Shown: one piece after another, positions 1-7,085 of the stretch
How positions within the stretch are numbered: the first letter of the stretch is position 1
How the letters are laid out: each line of letters opens with the position of its first letter
NCBI GenBank assembly: GCA_021297795.1
Contig: JAJTGL010000042.1
Coordinates: forward strand, 1-32,433
DNA from: Planctomycetaceae bacterium
GTDB lineage: Bacteria > Planctomycetota > Phycisphaerae > Phycisphaerales > SM1A02
Direction of reading: 5' to 3'
Length of the DNA: 32,433 nt
Notes under the pieces: model-generated
Told to the model about the DNA's origin: nothing
Databases searched by the model: none
The model's input: only the letters and a program-made list of their open reading frames with translations
Made by a program: the position numbers and the translations under genes

Positions 1-144
1 ACCCATCTCCTCGAGGATCGCGCGCGACGGCCGGTCCTCGAGCACGATCGGACACTCCTCGAGCATCGCGTGGATCGGCTCCGGAAGTGTGTCGAGCACT
101 TCCTCGAAGAGTTCGTCGAAACGCTCGCGTTCGCGTCGCCGCAT
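1..144 (-). CDS. Zincin-like metallopeptidase family protein, N-terminal part (cut by window edge)
   Basis: Forty-eight codons are visible before the left edge, starting at an ATG. The peptide begins MRRRERERFDELFEEVLDTL and continues with PEPIHAMLEECPIVLEDRPS and then an EEM motif. This resembles the N-terminus of the small bacterial metallopeptidase family of the DUF1025/Zincin_1 type, whose members open with an acidic helix, LP-E and a V-x-V-ED-x-PS stretch. The HExxH zinc motif of that family would lie beyond the edge, so catalysis cannot be confirmed. A GAGGG sequence lies 7 nt before the ATG. The start is only 19 nt after the pyrD stop on the same strand, so the two genes are probably co-transcribed. 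The family call is from memory of its N-terminal pattern. Confidence 0.6.
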   Translation of the reverse strand, partial: MRRRERERFDELFEEVLDTLPEPIHAMLEECPIVLEDRPSRAILEEMG

Positions 145-163
145 CGTCAGGCCCTCGCCACGC

Positions 164-1120
164 TCAGGACTTCGCCATGCCGACCAGTTCGCCGATGGAG
201 CGGCAGCCCTGGCGTGCGACCCAGGCATCGAGCCCGTCGACCACGCGCACCGGCGATCGTGGATCGATGAAGAGCGCCGTCCCCATCGACACCGCCGTGG
301 CCCCCGCGAGGATGAACTCGGCGGCATCCCTCCAGTTGGAGCAACCTCCGAGCGCGATCACCGGCACCTTCGCATCGCGCGCGATCATGCGGAAGACGTC
401 GTGGACCATGCGCACCACGATCGGATGGATGCCGGGGCCTGATAGCCCGCCGCGGCCGCGCGAAAGGCGGAATGCACGCGTCTCGACGTCGATCGCCATC
501 GCGGTGAAGGTATTGGCGACGACAAGCGCATTGGCGCCTCCGTCGATCGCCGCCTTCGCCATCGCGACGATGTCGCCGACGTTCGGCGAGAGCTTCACGA
601 CGAGCGGCTTGCCGCCGACCGCCGGCTTCACCTCCGCGAGGAGCGCACGCAGCGCCTGCGGATGCTCGCCGAACTGGAGACCGTCCGAGGTGTTCGGGCA
701 ACTCACGTTGAGTTCGACCGCCGCGATCTCGCCGGCCTTCGCGAACGCCGACGCCACACGCAGATACTCGTCGACCGAGTGCCCGGCCACGGAGCCGAAC
801 AGTCGGCACGGGAGCCCGCGGGCCTCGGGCAGTTTCTCGGCGAGGAAGCGATCGAGGCCGACGTTGGCGAGGCCGATCGCGTTCAGCATGCCGGCGGGGC
901 TGTCGATGATGCGCCACGGCGTGTTGCCGTCACGCGGCTCGACGGTGATCGACTTCGTCGTCACCGCGCCGATCCGGTCGAGCCGGATCGCGTCGGCCAT
1001 CTCGCGCACGTAGCCGCACGTCCCGGCCGCGAGGATCACGGGGTTGGCGAGTTCGACGCCGGCGATGCTGGTGCGGAGGTCCGCCACGGGGCCGGATCGT
1101 AGCGGAACCCGAGCGTGCAT
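164..1120 (-). CDS. pyrD: Dihydroorotate dehydrogenase, class 1 (probably 1B)
   Basis: This FMN enzyme oxidises dihydroorotate to orotate in pyrimidine synthesis. The 318-residue protein shows the N-terminal ANPVILAAGTCGY motif and the NVSCPNT motif with the catalytic base Cys141. Cys is the class 1 (cytosolic) residue; class 2 membrane enzymes use Ser. VVKLSPN, the GGANALVVANT segment, GGLSGP and the C-terminal phosphate-binding IALGG and AGATAVSMGTA motifs follow. Length fits class 1B, which normally works with an FeS/FAD subunit PyrK, and no pyrK is present in this window. I chose the ATG at 1120. The frame stays open to 1261, but that extension crosses the hairpin at 1162-1189 and is low-complexity. 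A GTG at 1087 directly before ADLRTSIAG is an alternative start. Neither start has a clear Shine-Dalgarno sequence. pyrF lies at the other end of the window, so the pyr genes are scattered. Confidence 0.93.
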   Translation of the reverse strand: MHARVPLRSGPVADLRTSIAGVELANPVILAAGTCGYVREMADAIRLDRIGAVTTKSITVEPRDGNTPWRIIDSPAGMLNAIGLANVGLDRFLAEKLPEARGLPCRLFGSVAGHSVDEYLRVASAFAKAGEIAAVELNVSCPNTSDGLQFGEHPQALRALLAEVKPAVGGKPLVVKLSPNVGDIVAMAKAAIDGGANALVVANTFTAMAIDVETRAFRLSRGRGGLSGPGIHPIVVRMVHDVFRMIARDAKVPVIALGGCSNWRDAAEFILAGATAVSMGTALFIDPRSPVRVVDGLDAWVARQGCRSIGELVGMAKS

Positions 1121-1161
1121 CCCCGGTGCGTCGCGTCGGGCGCGATCGAGGCGGGAATGAA

Positions 1162-1189
1162 CAGGGGCCGCCCTGACGGGCGGCCCCTG
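1162..1189 (-). terminator. Perfect 12-bp hairpin after the FG-GAP gene
   Basis: CAGGGGCCGCCC and its exact reverse complement flank a 4-nt loop. The hairpin lies 54 nt beyond the stop of the minus-strand FG-GAP gene and 42 nt before the pyrD start. On the minus strand it is followed by TGTTCATT, which is only weakly T-rich. It most likely ends the FG-GAP transcript and separates it from pyrD. Confidence 0.7.
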
Positions 1190-1242
1190 GAACGAGCGAT
1201 TCGAGAAGGGAGGTGCTGCAGAGCCTTCGAGGCATGCACCCC

Positions 1243-3765
1243 TTACGGGCACGTGCCCCACGAGCTGAGCATCGTGGCGAGGTCACTCGCGCCGACAGTG
1301 CCGTCGCCGTCGAGGTCGTACTTCGCTCCGCCCCACGCGCTGAGCATCGTCGCGAGGTCACCCGCGTCGACCGTGCCGTCGCTGTTGAGGTCGGCCGGGC
1401 AGGCGGGCGCCGAGACGCACTCGCTTGCCGAGAGCACGAACTCATCGAGGCCGGCCTCGGTCACCGAGTCGTTCGGGGTGTCGTTGACGAAGAGGCGCAC
1501 GCGCACGGTGCTGTTGAGGGTGACGAACGAGCCGAGGTTGTAGGTGCGATTCGCCCACTGCTGGTTCGTCGTGATCTCCTCCATGAGGACCCACGGACCG
1601 CCATTCGAGACCTCGACGCGCATCTTGTCGGCCTGCGTCGGGGTCGTGAGGATGTCGTCGCAGAAGAACCAGATCGCCATCGACACCTGCGCGCCGGTGA
1701 CGGCCGAGAGGTCGTAGGTCGGCGACGTCAGCGTGGCCGGTCCACCGTCGAGGTCCTGGCTGCCTGCGGTTCCGCCGGCAACGCCGAGGCCGGTCATGAA
1801 GCAACGCGTACCCGAACCCGGGGTGGCGTCCGCGGATGGCGAGGCCGCGCTTCCGCCGCTCGCGGTTCCCACGGGCACGCCAAGCACCCACTGGCCGCCC
1901 GTCGTGGCGCCTTCGGTGGCCGGAGCCCAGCCGGTGGCAGCGCCCTCGAAGCTCTCGGCGGCGATGGTTGCCGAGCCGGTCTGCACCGGAGCGGTGAAGA
2001 ACGCGGAGGGGGCGGTGGCGGGGTCGAAGGTCGGTCCGCCGTTCGAGAGCGTCGCGCCGACGTAGTAGCGGACGACATCACCGCAATCGACGTCGGGGAA
2101 CGTGGCGAGGTACGAGGCCGAGCCCGTCGGTGTGAGCGCGGTCGAGGTGTACGAGCTGCCACCGTTGGTCGAGACGTAGAGCTTCGCGGTGCCGGCAACC
2201 ACCGAGCCGCCGCCCTGGATCGTCACGTTGACGGCGAACGAGTTCGTCCCATCGGGGTTCAGCGTCGCCGGGCGTCCCGACGGATAGCTGAAGCTGAGGC
2301 TGAGCGGCGGACGGTTCATGAACACATCGATGCCGCCGCAACGGCCGATGACCATGTCCTTCCACCCGTTGCCGTCGATGTCGAAGGCCGCGATGTCGAA
2401 GACCGACGAGATGTTCGCGGTCGGGATGATCGAGCTCTGGTTCGAGAGCATGCTCCCGCCGACGACGCCGGTGTTCCGGTAGATCTTCGTCGTGCGACCG
2501 GACGACGGGCAGAAGGGCCCGAGGTCGGCATCGACGTCGCAGATGATGACGTCCTTGAGGCCGTCGTTGTCGAGGTCGACGACGCTCACCGCGTTGCCGA
2601 ACTCGCTCGGGCTCGCGGCAATCGTGTACGAGGTGAAGTTCGCGAAGCCATCGGTGCCGTTGCCGGCGTTGATGAGGATCTTGTCCTGGCCGTCGTCGAC
2701 GACCACGAGGTCGAGACGACCGTCGTTGTTGAGGTCGCCCGAAGCGATGTTGTACGGGGCTCCGGCGGTGGCCTGGTCGGGGCCGTCGAACGAGTTGCCG
2801 AGGCCGTCCGTCTTCGAGTAGATCGTGGCGACGTCCTGGCCGCCGGTCAGCGTGTTGACGCGCACGACGTCGAGCTTCCCGTCACCGTTCATGTCCGCGG
2901 CGAGGGTGGCGTTGCCGAATGCGGACGCGAGTTGGGTCGCCGTCATGCGGGTGTTGACCGTATCGACGAAGTGGCCGGGATTCGCGGCGCCGAGATTGAC
3001 GAGGAACTTGTTGTTGTAGTCGAGGCTCGCCGTCTCGCCCGGGCTCTGCTGGCACTCGCCTGCGTCCGACGTGTCGCCGTCGGCGTTGAGGTCGATGCAG
3101 ATCGTGCCGCTCGTCTCGGGCGTGTCGTAGTCGGTGTAGAAGAGGTCGACGAAGCCGTCGCCGGTGAAGTCCCCGACCGCGAGTTCGCAGAAGCGGGGGT
3201 TCGCAGCGGAGCCGGTGAGTGCGACCATCGTCGGGATGCGGGCGTCCTCGAACCGGAAGCCCTGCCACTGGCCGCTTCCGTTGTTGCCGAGGTTGCGGTA
3301 GACGCGCGGCTGGCCGAGCACGGTCGAGACGTGATCGCTCATCGTGGTCGCGGTGACGAGGTCAAGCCATCCGTCGTTGTCGACATCCACGGCCTTCACG
3401 TCGCGGTCGTTGACCGAGTCGAGCATGCCCTGCGAGCCTGCGACGTCCGAGGACGTGCCGTAGTCGGCGGTGCGGTCGACGAGCACGCCGCCCTGGTTCA
3501 TGAAGAGGATGTCGCGGAAGCCGCCCTGGATCGAGCCGGGGAACTTGCGCATGCAGATGAGGTCGGTGTCACCGTCCTGGTCGAAGTCGCCCCAGGCGAA
3601 GTCCTTCTCGAGGTTGTCGTTCACGACGAGGCCCGAGGCCGCCGACAGACGGGTCGAGGTCTCGTTGACGTAGTTGAGCCACTGCGCGCTCGCAGAGCCT
3701 GCGAGGAGGGCTGTGGCGCCGGTGCCGATCAGGAAGGACGAGAGGGAAGTGCATCGCATGCTCAT
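1243..3765 (-). CDS. Secreted FG-GAP/VCBS repeat protein with C-terminal GC-type dockerin
   Basis: The 840-residue protein starts with a signal peptide (hydrophobic LIGTGATALLAGSASA, cleavage about residue 27). At least seven FG-GAP-like calcium-binding loops follow, for example DFDQDGDTDLICM, DVDNDGWLDLV, DMNGDGKLDVV, DLNNDGRLDLVVVDDG and DIDGNGWKDMVIG, consistent with a beta-propeller. A second half from about residue 600 (AAESFEGAATGW onward) looks like a jelly-roll or adhesin-type domain. The last 52 residues are a two-repeat dockerin-like module, CPADLNSDGTVDAGDLATML and then DLDGDGTVGASDLATML, ending SSWGTCP. In Phycisphaerae this terminus is thought to be an anchoring or sorting tag. 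The GGAG in front fits the ATG at 3759 (9 nt) better than the one at 3765 (3 nt). Function beyond extracellular binding is unknown. Confidence 0.85.
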   Translation of the reverse strand: MSMRCTSLSSFLIGTGATALLAGSASAQWLNYVNETSTRLSAASGLVVNDNLEKDFAWGDFDQDGDTDLICMRKFPGSIQGGFRDILFMNQGGVLVDRTADYGTSSDVAGSQGMLDSVNDRDVKAVDVDNDGWLDLVTATTMSDHVSTVLGQPRVYRNLGNNGSGQWQGFRFEDARIPTMVALTGSAANPRFCELAVGDFTGDGFVDLFYTDYDTPETSGTICIDLNADGDTSDAGECQQSPGETASLDYNNKFLVNLGAANPGHFVDTVNTRMTATQLASAFGNATLAADMNGDGKLDVVRVNTLTGGQDVATIYSKTDGLGNSFDGPDQATAGAPYNIASGDLNNDGRLDLVVVDDGQDKILINAGNGTDGFANFTSYTIAASPSEFGNAVSVVDLDNDGLKDVIICDVDADLGPFCPSSGRTTKIYRNTGVVGGSMLSNQSSIIPTANISSVFDIAAFDIDGNGWKDMVIGRCGGIDVFMNRPPLSLSFSYPSGRPATLNPDGTNSFAVNVTIQGGGSVVAGTAKLYVSTNGGSSYTSTALTPTGSASYLATFPDVDCGDVVRYYVGATLSNGGPTFDPATAPSAFFTAPVQTGSATIAAESFEGAATGWAPATEGATTGGQWVLGVPVGTASGGSAASPSADATPGSGTRCFMTGLGVAGGTAGSQDLDGGPATLTSPTYDLSAVTGAQVSMAIWFFCDDILTTPTQADKMRVEVSNGGPWVLMEEITTNQQWANRTYNLGSFVTLNSTVRVRLFVNDTPNDSVTEAGLDEFVLSASECVSAPACPADLNSDGTVDAGDLATMLSAWGGAKYDLDGDGTVGASDLATMLSSWGTCP

Positions 3766-3907
3766 AGACTCCAGTTTGGCTCCAGACGAGTTCCTTCAGC
3801 GTGGTCTGCCTCGGGAAATGTCGCGTTCAGTTCTGTCTGTCGGTCGGGCGCGTGCGGGAAGTACCGAGATCGGTCGGGAGAACGCGGCGCGCACCGCGTT
3901 CGAGGGA

Positions 3908-5611
3908 TCAGGGGCAGGCGCCCCACGAGCTCAGCAGTGTGGCGAGGTCGCCGGCGCCGGTGATGCCGTCGCCGTCGAGGTCGAAACTCGGGCTACCCCA
4001 GCCGCCGAGGAGGGCGGCGAGGTCGCTCGCAAGCACCGCGCCATCGCCATCGAAGTCGGCGACGCACGGCGCGCAGTCGTCCGGCACGCCGTCGAGGTTG
4101 CGGTCGGGCGAACCGTTGAAGATCTCGACGAGGTCGACCGTGCCGTCGTTGTCGCAGTCGAGCGAGGTGTCGATGCCATCGCGCTGTGCGGCAAGCAGGA
4201 AGCCCTGCATGTCGGCGAGGTTGATCACGCCGTTCTGGTCGATGTCGCCGATCGCGCAGGGGCTGTCGGCGTTGAAGGTGGAGCCCTGGCAGTTCACGAA
4301 GGTCGTGAAGTCGTCCATCGTGATGTTGCGGTCGCCGTCGATGTCGAACTCGTCGCGGCCGAGCGAATCGAGGAAGGCCACGAGCTTCGCCTTGTCGTTC
4401 GCCGAGAGCGCGGCGAACGCGGCCGCAGACGCGGCGCCTTCGCCCAGCGGTCCGTGCGCTGCGATGGCGGCGGACACGCGGTCGGCGAACGTGCCGCCGG
4501 CGGCGGCGCCGTTGTGCAGCATCGGGTCGCGCGTGCGGAGGTTCCACAGCGTCGGCGTGCGCATCTCGAGTTCGTTGGCGTCGCCATCCTGCACGCCGTC
4601 GCCGAGCGTTCCCATGTCGTGGATCAGGAAGTCGGAGTAGGGGCGGATCGCCTTGTTGCGGATCGCCGTCTCGAGCGCGGGCGAGTTGGAGGTCGTCCAG
4701 TCGCGCACGTGACAGGCGTTGCAGCCGATCGCGTTGAAGACGAGTTCGCCCGACATGCCGCTGCGCGGAGTCTGAGGCGGCTGCGCGAGGTAGCGCTGGA
4801 AGTTGGTCACGCGCTCGATGAAGGTGAAGCCCGACGCGTCGGGCGTGTCCTCGGGATCGGCGACGGTGTCGCACGAGGCGAGGAGCGCGGCGTCGCCGTT
4901 CGGTGCGTTCTCGGTGCCGATGAGGGCGTTGGTGATGCCCATCTCCATGAGCGTCGCGTCGCCGGAGAAGCTGAGGACCGTGGCGATCTGCGCCTTCCAG
5001 CCGAAGCGGCCGGCGCGCAGCGGACTCGAGGGCGAGGCCTCGAGCGGAAGCACCCAGTGGACGCGGCCGGAGATACCGTCGCCGTTCGAATCGTCCGGGT
5101 CGGCGTTCGCCGCGATGGCTGCGTCGGGGATCGCCTCGATGAGGCCGAAGGCCATCGACGAGTTCGTCACGCGCACCGAGGTGACCGTCGCCTCCTCGGG
5201 GATCGTCTCACGGCATGGGTCGCTGATCGCGAACGCCTGCAGGAGGCTGCCGCCGAGCGATTCGAGCGGATAGAACTCGCCCTTGTCCTCGATGCCGAAC
5301 CGCGTGACCGAGATCGAGCCCCAGCCGCCGACCGGATTCGAGTGGCAGCTCTGGCAGTTCGACTTGTTGAACACCGGGCCGAGGCCGGTGGCGTTGCCGA
5401 AGGGCGTCATGTACGAGACGCGCCCGGCCGCGAAGCGACCCTGCTGCACCTTCGTGAGGCCAAGCAGCGGGTCTCCCGCCTTCGGCTGCAGGGTCACGCC
5501 GCCCGCGAACGCCGGTGCGGCGCACGCGACGGCGAGCGAGAGCAGGCCGAGGTGCAGTGGAGAAAGGTTCGACTTCAGGGTGTTCGTCCGCATCTTCGAG
5601 CTCGTCTGCAT
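3908..5611 (-). CDS. Secreted di-heme oxidoreductase family protein with C-terminal dockerin
   Basis: The 567-residue protein has a signal peptide (LGLLSLAVACAAPAFA, cleavage about residue 36) and two covalent heme sites, CQSCH at 86-90 and CNACH at 297-301. The LTKVQQGRFAAGR region, CQSCHSNPVGGWG, the GISGRVHWV segment, RFGWKAQ, the MGITNALI segment and RTPTLWNLRTRDPMLHNG match the di-heme oxidoreductase (DUF1111) family, periplasmic relatives of cytochrome c peroxidase/MauG. Two acidic EF-hand-like stretches (DIDGDRNITMDDF and IGDIDQNGVINLADM) precede a final 52-residue dockerin pair ending SSWGACP. Start: the ATG at 5611 has GAGG at good spacing, whereas an upstream extension to 5905 runs through intergenic DNA. 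Substrate unknown; electron transfer outside the cytoplasm is the safest role. The dockerin on a di-heme enzyme is the odd feature. Confidence 0.88.
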   Translation of the reverse strand: MQTSSKMRTNTLKSNLSPLHLGLLSLAVACAAPAFAGGVTLQPKAGDPLLGLTKVQQGRFAAGRVSYMTPFGNATGLGPVFNKSNCQSCHSNPVGGWGSISVTRFGIEDKGEFYPLESLGGSLLQAFAISDPCRETIPEEATVTSVRVTNSSMAFGLIEAIPDAAIAANADPDDSNGDGISGRVHWVLPLEASPSSPLRAGRFGWKAQIATVLSFSGDATLMEMGITNALIGTENAPNGDAALLASCDTVADPEDTPDASGFTFIERVTNFQRYLAQPPQTPRSGMSGELVFNAIGCNACHVRDWTTSNSPALETAIRNKAIRPYSDFLIHDMGTLGDGVQDGDANELEMRTPTLWNLRTRDPMLHNGAAAGGTFADRVSAAIAAHGPLGEGAASAAAFAALSANDKAKLVAFLDSLGRDEFDIDGDRNITMDDFTTFVNCQGSTFNADSPCAIGDIDQNGVINLADMQGFLLAAQRDGIDTSLDCDNDGTVDLVEIFNGSPDRNLDGVPDDCAPCVADFDGDGAVLASDLAALLGGWGSPSFDLDGDGITGAGDLATLLSSWGACP

Positions 5612-5638
5612 GAAGGACCTCGTCTGACGATGTGCACA

Positions 5639-5681
5639 CGACCGGTTGACGTCTCTTCGACGTCTGTTCGACGTCCGGTCG
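5639..5681. promoter_or_regulatory. Candidate operator: three GACGTC palindromes at 11-bp spacing
   Basis: GACGTC occurs at 5648-5653, 5659-5664 and 5670-5675, each start exactly 11 bp from the next, with near-identical spacers (TCTTC and TGTTC). The set is bracketed by the inverted pair CGACCGG (5639-5645) and CCGGTCG (5675-5681). Equal spacing near one helical turn puts all sites on one DNA face, as for a cooperatively binding regulator. The array lies 37-65 nt upstream of the di-heme oxidoreductase start, where a promoter or operator would be expected. The bound protein is unknown. Confidence 0.5.
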
Positions 5682-6066
5682 GAACCGGGGCGTCGGGGAC
5701 TCAGCATCTCGGGCAACACGACAACGCCGCAGCGACGGCGACTCGGGCTCGATGTACGTGCGCTCGCAGCGATTGGTCGCAACGGAATGCACGGATTGCC
5801 CGCCGGAGGGGCGCGCAAGTCTTCCCAAGTTATCGGGGGACCGGGCCGATGGAAGCCGAATCCCCGGAGGAAGAGGGAATTCAAATCAATATGGCGGCCG
5901 CGCAAATCTCTCGGACTTCAGGGGTTCCGTTCGATGAGATTCCGGACCTGTCCGGTCGACCGATCCTCGGCTGAATCCTCGGCCGGGTCCGTTGGAGAGG
6001 TCCGGGACATCGGGTGCTCGAGTCGGGATTCGGCTCGAATCGGGTCGGGTCGACCGCAGGCGTTCT

Positions 6067-6072
6067 TATAGT
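6067..6072 (+). promoter_or_regulatory. -10 hexamer TATAGT of the TPR gene (leaderless start)
   Basis: TATAGT is one mismatch from the consensus TATAAT and stands out in GC-rich sequence. It ends 9 nt before the ATG at 6082, so a start site 6-9 nt downstream would give a transcript with essentially no leader. No convincing -35 box is seen. Confidence 0.5.
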
Positions 6073-6081
6073 GAAACCCCG

Positions 6082-7071
6082 ATGCACGCTCCTCCGCACC
6101 ACCACCGCCAATCACCCGCGTCGCGGGACCTGAAGCCGGTCCGTCGTGAGGGTGACCGCGGGGGCCGTGGGTTGGCGCTTGTCCTCATGGTCGCGGCGTT
6201 CGCGGGATCCGGAACCCTCGCGCAGGTCGTCCCCCCCAACGCCCCGCCGGCGTCCGCGACCAACGCGGGTCCGCAGGCGCCGGCCGCCGAGGTCGCGGAC
6301 TACCCCGATGATGCGCGTCTCAAGGTCGCCCTGCGCATGCTCGGCTCGGGAAGCACCGACCTCGCGCGCATGACCGCGGCCACGGTGCTTTCGGAGAAAC
6401 CCGACTGTGACCGCGCGGCGGCGATCCAGGGCATCGCGCTCAACAAGTTGAAGCGCTACGAGGAGGCGAGGCCGCTGCTCGTTCGCGCACGCCGCTCGAA
6501 GCAGGCATTCCCGGAGCAGCGCCACGCCGCCCACTTCCTCGGTTGGTGCTGCTACCACCTCGGCGAACTCGAGCTTGCGCGAGAGGCGTTCGAGGCGCAC
6601 GTCGCGTCGGTTCCGAACGAACCCGACTCGACCTTCGGCCTGGGACTGATCGCGCTCGACGAGGATCGTCTCGACGATGCCGATCGGCTCTTCGGGCTTG
6701 CGCTGCAGGGGTTCACGACGCCGAAGGATCGGCCGACCGACCGAGCGCGCGTGCTCGTCCGAATGTCCGATCTCGCGCTGCGCCGCGACGACGTCGCGGG
6801 CGCCGAGGCGCTCCTGCGCCGATCGGTCGAGGCAAGCGCGGTCCAGCACGAGACGTGGTCGAAGCTCGCCCGCGTGTACGACCGCCTCGGCCGCACCGGC
6901 GAGGCCGACGCCGCGCGCGCCAACGCCGATCGCATCCTGACCGCGCTTGGTCGGAAGACGGGGGATGCACCGCCTCGCGACGCGAGTGCGCCCGGTGCTC
7001 CCGCCGCGCCCGCATCGGAATCCGCTCCCGCAGCACCGCCCTCCGCGCCGAAGAATCCGGCCGAACCTTGA
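6082..7071 (+). CDS. Exported TPR-repeat protein
   Basis: The 329-residue protein has a long basic, His-rich N-terminus followed by a hydrophobic segment (GLALVLMVAAFAGSGTLAQ, about 33-52), a signal peptide or anchor. From about residue 75 to 300 it is made of helical TPR-like repeats, such as the stretches GIALNKLKRYEEARPLLVRA, FLGWCCYHLGELELAREAFE, GLIALDEDRLDDADRLFGLA and KLARVYDRLGRTGEADAARA. The last 50 residues are Ala/Pro-rich. It probably works as a scaffold outside the cytoplasm. It ends 14 nt before the CRTAC1 gene, whose Shine-Dalgarno overlaps this stop, so the two are an operon. The ATG at 6082 is preferred because the -10-like hexamer lies between it and the in-frame upstream ATG at 5992. 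Confidence 0.8.
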   Translation: MHAPPHHHRQSPASRDLKPVRREGDRGGRGLALVLMVAAFAGSGTLAQVVPPNAPPASATNAGPQAPAAEVADYPDDARLKVALRMLGSGSTDLARMTAATVLSEKPDCDRAAAIQGIALNKLKRYEEARPLLVRARRSKQAFPEQRHAAHFLGWCCYHLGELELAREAFEAHVASVPNEPDSTFGLGLIALDEDRLDDADRLFGLALQGFTTPKDRPTDRARVLVRMSDLALRRDDVAGAEALLRRSVEASAVQHETWSKLARVYDRLGRTGEADAARANADRILTALGRKTGDAPPRDASAPGAPAAPASESAPAAPPSAPKNPAEP

Positions 7072-7085
7072 AGGAGGCCGCCGCC

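Larger units (their letters stand above)
5612..6081. other. Divergent intergenic region, 470 bp
   Basis: This region separates the di-heme oxidoreductase (minus) from the TPR gene (plus). It holds the triple GACGTC array at its left end and a -10-like hexamer at its right end. A 27-codon frame starts with ATG at 5890 (peptide MAAAQISRTSGVPF onward). It lacks a well-placed ribosome binding site and coding-type third-base bias, so I do not call it a gene. Nothing else stands out. Confidence 0.6.

Noticed and set aside
1213..3963. A 916-codon plus-strand open frame opposite the FG-GAP gene
   Set aside because: It is the antisense of a protein with a clear signal peptide, calcium loops and dockerin. 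Its translation is Arg/Val/Asp-rich with no domain, as expected from GC-rich shadow frames.
5890..5973. A 27-codon frame starting MAAAQISRTSGVPF
   Set aside because: No Shine-Dalgarno at proper spacing, mixed third-base composition and no sign of a promoter. It could be a micropeptide, but nothing supports this.
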